The notes under the pieces: model-generated
The model's input: the letters and a program-made list of their open reading frames with translations, nothing else
Database searches by the model: none
Told to the model about the DNA's origin: nothing
In this document: in pieces, positions 1-6,329 of the stretch
How positions within the stretch are numbered: the stretch's first letter is position 1
Layout of the letters: every line of letters starts with the position of its first letter
DNA from: Fibrobacterota bacterium
GTDB taxonomy: Bacteria > Fibrobacterota > Chitinivibrionia > Chitinivibrionales > JANQEN01
DNA: 9,710 bases
Assembly (NCBI GenBank): GCA_030619215.1
Contig: JAUXBV010000077.1
Location: forward strand, 1-9,710
Direction of reading: 5' to 3'
Translations under genes and position numbers: made by a program

Positions 1-2104
1 CCACATCTTCTTCCGTGATGAATGAGCCGTGATACCGCTCTATATCAGGTGCCCCGCTTCGCAAAAACAGCATGTCGCCCCTGCCCAAAAGTTTTTCCGC
101 ACCGATCCTGTCAAGGATTGTCCGTGAGTCATTTGACTGAATTGTTCGAAAAGCAATCCTGGAAGTAAGGTTAGCTTTAATCGGGCCTGTAATAATATCC
201 ACCGATGGGCGCTGTGTTGAAACAACGAGGTGAATTCCAACAGCACGGGCCAGTTGCGCAATCCTCTGGATAAGTCCTTCAACATCACGTGACGCTGTAA
301 GCATTAAATCAGCGAGCTCATCAACTATAATAACGATGAAGGGTAGCTTTTTATTGTCAGCTTCCGGTATAATGCCCTCTTTTATACTTTTTTCCTCAAC
401 CTTACCATTGAAAGACTCTATGTTTCTTGCGTGCACTCTTGCGAGTAAGCGATAGCGCCGGGACATCTCCATTATGCCCCACTGCAGCGCTTTAACGGCC
501 TCCTTTGACTCGGTTACCACCGGCGCCAGGAGATGGGGAATGTGCTCATAGTAGGACATTTCCACCTTTTTCGGATCTATAAGAATAAGGCGTAATTCAT
601 CCGGGGTTTTTGTCATAAGAAGGCTGCATATCAGCGAATTTATAGCAACGCTCTTCCCGGAGCCGGTTTGCCCGGCAATGAGCATATGTGGCATTTTTAC
701 GATGTCCGCTACATAGGGCGAGCCTGCAATACTCCTCCCGATAATTATCGGGAGTTTTGCTTTTGATTTGCGGAAGGTATCAGACGTGAGAATGTTCTTG
801 AAATAGACTATCTGCATTTCGATGTTGGGAAGCTCTATGCCGACCGCAGCTTTGCCCGGGATCGGCGCCTCTATCCGAATCTTCTTGCCGCCGACGGCCA
901 TGGCAAGATCATCCTGAAGGTTTACCACCTTACTGATTTTGATACCGGGCGCGAGCTCGATCTCATATCTGGTGACAACAGGGCCGGGACTGATATTAAC
1001 CACTTTTCCCTCTATCCCGAAGTTAAGTAACGTTCTTTGTAAAATACGCGAGTTTTCCTCAAAAGCCTGGCGGTCCATAATGTTGGCTGTCAGTGGAGGG
1101 TCAGGCAGTATTTCCGGGTCGGGGATCACATAAGGTTTCGTCGGCTTTTTAGGCTTTTTCATCTCGTCATCTAGGGTGGGAACTTTACAAAATTCGCCTT
1201 CGTTTGCTTCGGTATCCAGCAGTGACGGAACAATAGCTGCGCCATCTTCAATATCAGCCTCTTCTTCTACTTCTTCTTCCAGCTCCTCCTCAGCTTTATC
1301 AGCCTGCTGGTCGGGTTCTAAAATAGTAATCGGTTCGTCTTTTTTTGCCCGAAATGCTGCCAGCTCCTCTTCGCGTACCTTCGCTGCTTCATCCTTTTCC
1401 TCTTCTTCAGCCGGAGAATCAACATGCATATCAGGGCCATTAATTTTTTTAGATGCGACCTTTTTCGTATTATTTCCAGCAGGTTGACTTTGTAATTGAG
1501 CATCTTGCATCGGTTTGCTAAAAAGGTCTGCCGATTTTTGAGAAAGATAGGAAGAGCTGCGGGAGATGGAAGTTATGATTAGGTTAACCATATCCCGGAT
1601 GTTGACATTGAGCATGAACGCAAGGGTAATAATAAGCGCAAAGATAAAGAGAAAATACGGCCCGAATCGTTGTGCTCCAAATACATAGTGGAGAAGAAAG
1701 GTGAAGATATTGCCAATAATATTGTTTGGGGGCGGAAAAAAATTTTCCCGGGTTATTATCGGTAAATTGTGAATAGCCAGAAGGATGCACATTTGGAGGA
1801 TAAACAGCCCGACAAAGAGGATATTCCGTAGAGATATTTCAGAGCCTTTGAATACGATTATTCCCAGGTAAATAATAGTCAGTGGAAAAAGGAGCGATGG
1901 GATGACGCCGAAAAGTGAAACAAGCCCGTAGGAGAGGTATGTCCCGAGCCAGGGGCCGAGTATGTTAAATGTTGGGTTGACAAAATAGGAAACCAGCGAT
2001 ATAAACACGAGAAGACCGGAAGCTGCGAATACTACTCCCCACAGCTCCTGCCCCACTCTGCTTTGTGAATCTTTGGAAGTATCGGATTTCTTTTCTTTAC
2101 CCAT
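1..2104 (-). CDS. ftsK: DNA translocase FtsK/SpoIIIE, C-terminus cut off by the window edge
   Basis: FtsK pumps chromosomal DNA through the closing septum as a hexameric, membrane-anchored ATPase. The frame is open for 701 codons from the ATG at 2102-2104 to the left edge. Residues about 20-170 hold four or five hydrophobic membrane segments (FtsK 4TM type). A low-complexity linker follows, with a strongly acidic Glu/Asp/Lys stretch at about 228-285. The motor domain starts near residue 335. Its Walker A is GQTGSGKS at 478-485 (Lys484), and its Walker B ends in VDELADL with Asp595-Glu596. The STQRPSVDIITG and RIAFR segments typical of the family follow. The DNA-reading gamma winged-helix domain would lie beyond the window. 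The start is supported by GGAGAA at 2113-2118. The start overlaps the end of thiD2 by 8 bp, so the two are probably cotranscribed. The short linker resembles SpoIIIE-size proteins more than the much longer E. coli FtsK. Confidence 0.96.
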   Translation of the reverse strand, partial: MGKEKKSDTSKDSQSRVGQELWGVVFAASGLLVFISLVSYFVNPTFNILGPWLGTYLSYGLVSLFGVIPSLLFPLTIIYLGIIVFKGSEISLRNILFVGLFILQMCILLAIHNLPIITRENFFPPPNNIIGNIFTFLLHYVFGAQRFGPYFLFIFALIITLAFMLNVNIRDMVNLIITSISRSSSYLSQKSADLFSKPMQDAQLQSQPAGNNTKKVASKKINGPDMHVDSPAEEEEKDEAAKVREEELAAFRAKKDEPITILEPDQQADKAEEELEEEVEEEADIEDGAAIVPSLLDTEANEGEFCKVPTLDDEMKKPKKPTKPYVIPDPEILPDPPLTANIMDRQAFEENSRILQRTLLNFGIEGKVVNISPGPVVTRYEIELAPGIKISKVVNLQDDLAMAVGGKKIRIEAPIPGKAAVGIELPNIEMQIVYFKNILTSDTFRKSKAKLPIIIGRSIAGSPYVADIVKMPHMLIAGQTGSGKSVAINSLICSLLMTKTPDELRLILIDPKKVEMSYYEHIPHLLAPVVTESKEAVKALQWGIMEMSRRYRLLARVHARNIESFNGKVEEKSIKEGIIPEADNKKLPFIVIIVDELADLMLTASRDVEGLIQRIAQLARAVGIHLVVSTQRPSVDIITGPIKANLTSRIAFRTIQSNDSRTILDRIGAEKLLGRGDMLFLRSGAPDIERYHGSFITEEDV

Positions 2105-2528
2105 CGAACATATTCTCCATTACCTTTTTCTCAATTGTGTAGAGCATAAAGCGAATAATTTTCGCTTTTTCCGACATCGTTTGATGCTGTGTTATTTTTG
2201 TATATTCCTCAAGTACACGGGCTGCTTCCTGTGCGCGCTTAAAACTCGCTTTTACAATATCTGTTTCACCGGTGCGGTTAAGCTCTTCCTCCCGGTTTTT
2301 ACCTGCAAAAGGGTCAGTTTGCGTATCGCGAGACGAAAGTAGCGCCTTTTGATCAAAGTTGTTTTCAATCACTTCCAATGAATGACGCAACTGTTTTAGG
2401 TCTATTGAAATATCCTTATTCAGGTTTATGAAACGGAAATACTCCTCAATGACCCTAAGAGCTTCTCTCAGCCTGTTCAGGTTTGCATCGATTACTCTTA
2501 AAATCGCTTCTGATTTATTTCGGGACAA
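2097..2528 (-). CDS. thiD2: Standalone ThiD2-type hydroxymethylpyrimidine phosphate kinase
   Basis: This 143-residue protein matches the ThiD2 family, small all-helical proteins often fused to the N-terminus of ThiE. Published work on the family shows phosphorylation of HMP-P to HMP-PP in thiamin synthesis, without the HMP kinase activity of canonical ThiD. Visible hallmarks are VIDANLNRLREALRVIEEY near residues 12-30, the LKQLRHSLE segment, an SRDTQTDPF segment near the middle, and a second, related helix FKRAQEAARVLEEYTK near 92-107. The two helices look like an internal duplication. No ThiE domain follows, so this is the unfused form. The start codon is TTG at 2526-2528, chosen because GAGAGG lies 6 nt upstream (2535-2540). 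The stop overlaps the ftsK start. Family assignment is fairly firm; activity is inferred. Automated annotation may call it thiamine-phosphate pyrophosphorylase, which would be wrong because the TIM-barrel is absent. Confidence 0.82.
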   Translation of the reverse strand: MSRNKSEAILRVIDANLNRLREALRVIEEYFRFINLNKDISIDLKQLRHSLEVIENNFDQKALLSSRDTQTDPFAGKNREEELNRTGETDIVKASFKRAQEAARVLEEYTKITQHQTMSEKAKIIRFMLYTIEKKVMENMFDG

Positions 2529-2534
2529 TAAAAA

Positions 2535-2540
2535 CCTCTC
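2535..2540 (-). promoter_or_regulatory. Ribosome binding site for the TTG start of thiD2
   Basis: On the minus strand this reads GAGAGG and ends 6 nt before TTG at 2528-2526. No ATG or GTG with a comparable site is nearby in frame, so it decides the start. Confidence 0.65.
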
Positions 2541-2547
2541 GTTATAG

Positions 2548-2553
2548 ATTATA
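2548..2553 (-). promoter_or_regulatory. Possible -10 box for the thiD2-ftsK operon
   Basis: A perfect TATAAT on the minus strand lies about 20 nt upstream of the TTG start. No convincing -35 hexamer is found 16-18 bp upstream, where the DNA is simply AT-rich. The implied leader would be only about 13 nt. This is a weak prediction. Confidence 0.25.
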
Positions 2554-2688
2554 AATTACATTGAATATAGAATATTTAATAGAAAATAAGTAATAATTGA
2601 TATTTTGAAGTATGTCAAAACGCTTGCATGCTATGGCTTTAATACCACTCAGGATAATAAAGGATGTATTTTCTTACCTATCAATTTG

Positions 2689-2694
2689 AAAGGA
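2689..2694 (+). promoter_or_regulatory. Ribosome binding site that fixes the queD start at 2704
   Basis: AAAGGA lies 9 nt before ATG 2704. It favours this start over the in-frame TTG at 2605, which would add a 33-residue extension unlike any QueD. Confidence 0.65.
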
Positions 2695-2703
2695 TATAAA
2701 AAT

Positions 2704-3072
2704 ATGTACGAATTAACAATCGAAGAACATTTTTCCGCCGCACATCACTTGAAAGATTACAACGGGCCATGTGAGAATGTACACGGCCATAACTGGCTTG
2801 TGCGAGCGAGCGTTCAATGCGAAGAACTCAATGAACTGGGCCTGGGGATTGATTTTAAAGAATTGAAAAAACTTTGTAGAGAGGTAATTGAAAAGTTGGA
2901 TCATAGTGATATTAATGTCATTTTTGAAAAAGAGGGGTGTAATCCTTCTTCGGAGAACATTGCCGGATATATTTACAAAGAGCTGGATAAAAAGCTTAAA
3001 GGGCAGAATGGCAAGGTATCACGAATTGACGTCTATGAGACACCCGGTAATTGTGCCTCCTATTTTGAATAA
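2704..3072 (+). CDS. queD: 6-carboxy-5,6,7,8-tetrahydropterin synthase QueD
   Basis: QueD converts dihydroneopterin triphosphate to 6-carboxytetrahydropterin, the first dedicated step of queuosine/7-deazaguanine synthesis in the cytosol. The protein is 122 residues, the usual QueD length (E. coli 121). The zinc-binding histidines are visible as H14 in FSAAHHL and H27/H29 in VHGHNW. C23 in the GPCEN segment is the likely catalytic cysteine. The LDHSDIN segment supplies the catalytic Asp/His pair, and NPSSENIA carries the substrate-binding Glu region. The frame stays open upstream to a TTG at 2605, but ATG 2704 is preferred because the protein then begins directly at the family N-terminus and has an AAAGGA site. 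It is first in a queD-queE-queC operon, with a 2-bp gap to queE. A folate-pathway paralogue (PTPS-III type) is less likely given the neighbours. Confidence 0.95.
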   Translation: MYELTIEEHFSAAHHLKDYNGPCENVHGHNWLVRASVQCEELNELGLGIDFKELKKLCREVIEKLDHSDINVIFEKEGCNPSSENIAGYIYKELDKKLKGQNGKVSRIDVYETPGNCASYFE

Positions 3073-3074
3073 TC

Positions 3075-3710
3075 ATGAAGATTTGTGAAATATACCGGAG
3101 TATTCAGGGTGAGTCCACACGTGCCGGTATGATATGCACGTTTGTAAGGCTGAGCGGGTGTAACCTGTCATGTACCTATTGCGACACTCAATATGCTTTG
3201 CAGGAGGGTACAGAATATTCTATTGATGAGATTATTGAGAGAGTTGGAGAATTGGACAGCTCTCTGGTTGAAATTACAGGAGGGGAGCCCCTGCAACAGG
3301 AAGAAACCCCCTTGCTTTGTAGAAAGCTGTTAAACATAGGTTATACGGTGCTTGTTGAAACCAACGGTTCTTTGAATATAGCAATACTGCCTCAGGACTG
3401 TGTAATAATAATGGATATAAAATGCCCCGGAAGCGGCAGTGCCGACTCTTTTTATCCGGATAATATCTCTAACCTCAGAAAATATGATGAATGTAAAATG
3501 GTCATTTCAGGAAAGGATGATTTTGACTGGGCGGTAAAATATTTATATGATCATAATGTACATGAAAAGTGTACAGTTATTTTTTCTCCAAATAGAAAAA
3601 ATGTTTCTCCCAAGGATCTGGCAGAGTGGATACTAAAGGCTAATGCCCCGGTGAGACTGGGACTGCAGATACATAAGATTATATGGGGAGGAGATGTTCG
3701 TGGAGTATAA
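3075..3710 (+). CDS. queE: 7-carboxy-7-deazaguanine synthase QueE (radical SAM)
   Basis: QueE uses a [4Fe-4S] cluster and S-adenosylmethionine to contract 6-carboxytetrahydropterin to 7-carboxy-7-deazaguanine. The 211-residue protein begins with the family signature IYRSIQGES (6-14), which positions the substrate. The radical SAM cysteines are C29, C33 and C36 (CxxxCxxC in SGCNLSCTYCDT). The GGEP motif, which contacts SAM, is at 69-72, preceded by EIT. VETNGS and DIKCPGSG follow in the expected order, and a QIHKIIWG tail is typical of the family. No good Shine-Dalgarno precedes ATG 3075, and the gap to queD is only 2 bp, so translation probably depends on coupling to queD. The protein looks full length and intact. 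Confidence 0.95.
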   Translation: MKICEIYRSIQGESTRAGMICTFVRLSGCNLSCTYCDTQYALQEGTEYSIDEIIERVGELDSSLVEITGGEPLQQEETPLLCRKLLNIGYTVLVETNGSLNIAILPQDCVIIMDIKCPGSGSADSFYPDNISNLRKYDECKMVISGKDDFDWAVKYLYDHNVHEKCTVIFSPNRKNVSPKDLAEWILKANAPVRLGLQIHKIIWGGDVRGV

Positions 3711-3716
3711 TAAAAT

Positions 3717-4400
3717 ATGAAGAAAGCAGTGGTACTTCTCAGCGGTGGTATTGATTCAGCTACTTGTTGCGCGATTGCAAAGAACGAAGGATTCTCCGTA
3801 TATGCGCTGAGCTTTCGCTATGGTCAACGCCACAGCTATGAGATAACTGCTGCTGAAAAAATCGCACACCATCTTTCTGTAATAGAGCATAGAGTGGTTG
3901 GTATTGATTTGCGCGCTTTTGGGGGCAGCTCTTTAACTTCGGACGTTGCAGTACCTAAAAACAGAAAGATTAACAAAACAGAAATCCCCAACACCTATGT
4001 CCCCGCACGTAATACCATTTTTCTCTCCTATGCGCTGGCCTGGGCTGAAGTGATTGAAAGCCGAGATGTTTTTATCGGTGTCAATGCTGTTGACTATTCG
4101 GGGTATCCGGATTGCAGGTCCGATTTTATCAGGGCTTTTGAAAAAATGGCAAACCTGGCGACTAAAGCGGGTGTTGAAGGAGAGAAAACAACAATTCATA
4201 CACCGCTTATCAATCTTTCCAAATCGGAGATCATTCAAAAAGGCATTTCTCTCGGCATTGATTATAGCTTGACACACAGTTGTTATGACCCTTCCCCTGA
4301 AGGCCTGGCATGCGGCTTTTGTGACAGTTGCCTTATCAGGAAAAAAGGATTTGAAGAGGCCGGGATTCCTGATCCTACGAAGTATAAAATAAACAAATAA
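3717..4400 (+). CDS. queC: 7-cyano-7-deazaguanine synthase QueC
   Basis: QueC uses ATP and ammonia to turn 7-carboxy-7-deazaguanine into preQ0 (7-cyano-7-deazaguanine). The 227-residue protein opens with the PP-loop ATP pyrophosphatase motif SGGIDS (9-14). It continues with the family's [10 protein letters not shown] and [12 protein letters not shown] segments and an [12 protein letters not shown] segment. The C-terminal zinc site is complete: C189, C199, C202 and C205. GGAG at 3702-3705 sits 11 nt before the ATG, inside the end of queE, and the intergenic gap is 6 bp. The operon thus covers three consecutive steps. The preQ0 reductase QueF, Tgt and GTP cyclohydrolase are not in the window. 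The stop lies 3 bp from the stop of the convergent pncC, which leaves no room for a separate terminator hairpin. Confidence 0.96.
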   Translation: MKKAVVLLSGGIDSATCCAIAKNEGFSVYALSFRYGQRHSYEITAAEKIAHHLSVIEHRVVGIDLRAFGGSSLTSDVAVPKNRKINKTEIPNTYVPARNTIFLSYALAWAEVIESRDVFIGVNAVDYSGYPDCRSDFIRAFEKMANLATKAGVEGEKTTIHTPLINLSKSEIIQKGISLGIDYSLTHSCYDPSPEGLACGFCDSCLIRKKGFEEAGIPDPTKYKINK

Positions 4401-4403
4401 CCA

Positions 4404-4895
4404 TTAATGACTCAGAATGCTAATCAGGTAATCAAAGCTTTTTTCAACAGCCTGTTCCCTGACTTCTTCTCTACGCCCGGGAAAAACATTTTTAAATACT
4501 TCAACTTTGCCTTTACAATAAATTCCGATAAACACAAGCCCAACAGGTTTTTCTTCAGTTCCCCCATCAGGCCCGGCAATACCGGAAACCGCAATTGAGC
4601 AATCGGTATTTAGCTTCTTCGCCGCACCTTCCGCCATTGCCGATACAGCTTCTTCGCTGACAGCTCCATATTTATCAAGAATAGCTTCGGGTACATCAAG
4701 AAGGGAAAATTTTATCCGGTTGTCATAGGCAATAATCCCACCGCGAAACCAGCTTGACGAACCAGGCACGGATGTTGTTGCCGCTCCGATCATTCCCCCG
4801 GTGCATGATTCAGCCGTTGAAAGGGTAAGGTTTTTCAGGAGGAGTAATTTGCCGAGGGCTTCGGCCTTTGTTTTATAGCCGGGCTTTGATAACAT
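4404..4895 (-). CDS. pncC: Nicotinamide-nucleotide amidohydrolase PncC (CinA C-terminal domain)
   Basis: PncC deamidates nicotinamide mononucleotide to nicotinate mononucleotide, recycling NMN released for example by NAD-dependent DNA ligase. From ATG 4893-4895 the protein is 163 residues, close to E. coli PncC (165). Family motifs appear in order: TAESCTGG at 27-34, with the nucleophilic serine at position 30; GSSSWFRGGIIAYDNRIK, which carries the conserved Tyr/Lys; GAVSEEAV; and SGIAGPDGG followed by EEKPVG. The MoCF-like N-terminal domain of full CinA is absent. A longer reading from 4955 would add 20 hydrophobic residues encoded inside pgpA and is unlikely. The chosen start overlaps the end of pgpA by 23 bp, with only a weak GGGCC-like site upstream, so translational coupling to pgpA is likely. 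It is the last gene of the dnaX operon. Confidence 0.92.
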   Translation of the reverse strand: MLSKPGYKTKAEALGKLLLLKNLTLSTAESCTGGMIGAATTSVPGSSSWFRGGIIAYDNRIKFSLLDVPEAILDKYGAVSEEAVSAMAEGAAKKLNTDCSIAVSGIAGPDGGTEEKPVGLVFIGIYCKGKVEVFKNVFPGRREEVREQAVEKSFDYLISILSH

Positions 4896-5379
4896 GATAG
4901 GCCCATATAATAATAAAAAGTGATACGTTAGCCATAACACCAGCCGCCACATCATCCATGGTCACACCGAGGCCATCTTCAATTTCTTCAAATTTGTAAA
5001 CCGGAAAGGGTTTGACAATATCATAAAATCTGTACAGGAGAAAGCCGAGGAGAAGTACACGCCAGGATAGGGGGTGGAGAAAAAAAGTTATTATCTGTCC
5101 GGCGCATTCATCAATTATAATATGTTTGGAATCTTCCGAACCGTGCGTCTCTTTTGAATCATTTGACAGGAAGATAGTTATTGCAAGGAAAATAATATAG
5201 AAAAAACAGAATTTAACTGCATACTGCGGCATAAAAAAAGGGGCTACGGAGTCCCTGAAATACCAGAGCAGGCCGGCGGTTACAAGGGAGCCGATGGTTC
5301 CCGGCATTAAGGGGATATATCCAAGAAAAAACAGTGAGCTAAGAGTTTTTCGTATCCATTGCAGTATCGTTTTATTCAT
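4873..5379 (-). CDS. pgpA: Phosphatidylglycerophosphatase A
   Basis: PgpA dephosphorylates phosphatidylglycerol phosphate to phosphatidylglycerol in the inner membrane. The 168-residue protein (E. coli 172) carries the family motifs: MPGTIGS near 25-31, DECAG at 90-94, RFYDIVKPFP at 117-126, then DGLGVTMDDVAAG at 135-147. The acidic residues Asp90, Glu91, Asp142 and Asp143 are the expected metal-binding positions. Hydrophobic segments at about 15-40, 55-72, 97-116 and 147-163 fit a small multi-pass membrane protein. The ATG overlaps the recR stop by 4 bp (ATGA), and GAGGAAA within the end of recR is a good ribosome binding site, so it is coupled to recR. Next downstream is pncC, a pairing seen in many bacteria. 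Confidence 0.95.
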   Translation of the reverse strand: MNKTILQWIRKTLSSLFFLGYIPLMPGTIGSLVTAGLLWYFRDSVAPFFMPQYAVKFCFFYIIFLAITIFLSNDSKETHGSEDSKHIIIDECAGQIITFFLHPLSWRVLLLGFLLYRFYDIVKPFPVYKFEEIEDGLGVTMDDVAAGVMANVSLFIIIWAYHVIKARL

Positions 5380-5999
5380 TTCGTTTCCTCGTCGTTGTGG
5401 GTGGTGTAATGTATGTCAATTCGTTCATTAAGAGCCTGGCCGAGCGTTATCTGATCCACATATTCCAGCTCGAGGCCTGAAGGGAGGCCGCGGGCAAACC
5501 TGGTGATGCGCAAATCGTTATCAGCAAAGATGCGGGAGATATATAAGGATGTCGTCTCTGCGTCTGTGCTTCCGCTCAACCCGAGGATCAACTCGTCGGG
5601 CTTTTCCGTTTCGACCCTTGTTTTCAGCTCTGCAATACGTATCTTGTCAGAGGTGATGCCATTGATAGGTGAGAGTACGCCGCCCAGGACATGATACAGG
5701 CCGCGATACCGCCCCGGCTTCTCAATAGTAAATACATCGAGCGGTTTCTCAACAACGCATATCAGAGAATTGTCACGCGAAGGGGAAGAGCAGATAGGGC
5801 ACAGATCCGATTCACTGTAATGGTAGCACTTTTTACAGACAACAACCCTCTCTTTCAGGTCGCTGATATATTGTGCAAGGTTATGCACCTCTTCATCGCT
5901 CTGCTCAAGCATATGAAGCGCCATGCGCCATGCGCTCTTCTTCCCTATGGTAGGGAGTTTGCTCAGAGCATCAACAAGGTTTTCCAATGAATCGATCAT
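5376..5999 (-). CDS. recR: Recombination mediator protein RecR
   Basis: RecR works with RecO (and RecF) to load RecA on SSB-coated gaps. The 207-residue protein has the standard layout. A helix-hairpin-helix lies at about 10-27 (LSKLPTIGKKSA). A C4 zinc finger uses C55, C58, C67 and C70. The Toprim domain starts at about 79, with E84 and D88 in VVEKPLD and a GLSGSTDAETT segment. The C-terminal region carries RGLPSGLELEY and TLGQALNER. All expected residues are present and the length is normal. ATG at 5997-5999 starts 1 bp after the ebfC stop, and the stop overlaps the pgpA start, so it sits in the middle of a tightly coupled operon. Confidence 0.97.
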   Translation of the reverse strand: MIDSLENLVDALSKLPTIGKKSAWRMALHMLEQSDEEVHNLAQYISDLKERVVVCKKCYHYSESDLCPICSSPSRDNSLICVVEKPLDVFTIEKPGRYRGLYHVLGGVLSPINGITSDKIRIAELKTRVETEKPDELILGLSGSTDAETTSLYISRIFADNDLRITRFARGLPSGLELEYVDQITLGQALNERIDIHYTTHNDEETK

Positions 6000-6000
6000 A

Positions 6001-6315
6001 TCAGCCGATACCCGGAATATTCATACCTGCCGAGAGGCCGCCGAATGCGCTGTTTGAGAGCTCCTTGACTTTTTCCTGAGCGTTATTGAATGCAGCAATA
6101 ATAAGGTCCTCAAGCATTTCAACGTCATCCGGATCAACAACCTCAGGATTGAGCGATATTGACTGGAGCTCCTGCGCGCCGTTGAGAACCACCTTAACCA
6201 TCCCGCCGCCTGCAGTACCTTCAACCTCTTTTTTATTCAGATCTTCCTGCGCTTTCATAAGCTGGGCCTGCATTTTCTGGGCCTGTTTCATTAATTTGTT
6301 CATATTTTGGGCCAT
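6001..6315 (-). CDS. ebfC: Nucleoid-associated protein, YbaB/EbfC family
   Basis: This small dimeric DNA-binding protein is nearly always encoded between dnaX and recR, as here. At 104 residues it has the family length. A Met/Gln/Lys-rich N-terminal helix (MNKLMKQAQKMQAQLMKAQ) is followed by the EVEGTAGGGMVKVVLNG strand pair and the DDVEMLEDLIIAAFNNA helix. A Gly/Met/Pro-rich tail ends in NIPGIG. The start is clear: ATG 6313-6315 preceded by AAGGAG (6323-6328), the strongest ribosome binding site in the operon. It begins 14 bp after the dnaX stop. Confidence 0.96.
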   Translation of the reverse strand: MAQNMNKLMKQAQKMQAQLMKAQEDLNKKEVEGTAGGGMVKVVLNGAQELQSISLNPEVVDPDDVEMLEDLIIAAFNNAQEKVKELSNSAFGGLSAGMNIPGIG

Positions 6316-6329
6316 ATATTCACTCCTTG

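Larger units (their letters stand above)
2529..2703. other. Divergent intergenic region between thiD2-ftsK and queDEC
   Basis: These 175 bp must contain the promoters of both divergent operons. The left part is very AT-rich. The right part (about 2605-2703) is the presumed queD leader. I looked there for a preQ1 riboswitch and did not find the expected short pseudoknot. No clear promoter pair can be assigned on the plus strand. Confidence 0.6.

Noticed and set aside
1176..1487. Plus-strand serine-rich open frame of 103 codons
   Set aside because: It is the antisense shadow of the acidic Glu/Lys linker of FtsK: TCTTC-type repeats are the complement of GAA codons. It has no ribosome binding site.
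2605..2703. preQ1 riboswitch in the queD leader
   Set aside because: preQ1-I needs a short GC stem, a C-rich loop and an A-rich tail pairing back into the loop. I could not build this, nor a class II or III fold. A covariance search would settle it.
2605..2703. N-terminal extension of QueD from TTG 2605
   Set aside because: The added 33 residues have no family match and no ribosome binding site, whereas ATG 2704 has AAAGGA and gives the standard length.
3933..4277. Minus-strand open frame inside queC
   Set aside because: queC on the plus strand has all catalytic and zinc residues. The antisense frame shows no motif, and the strand context is wrong for a gene.
4401..4403. Bidirectional terminator between queC and pncC
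   Set aside because: Only 3 bp separate the stop codons, and no hairpin with T-tracts is seen around them.
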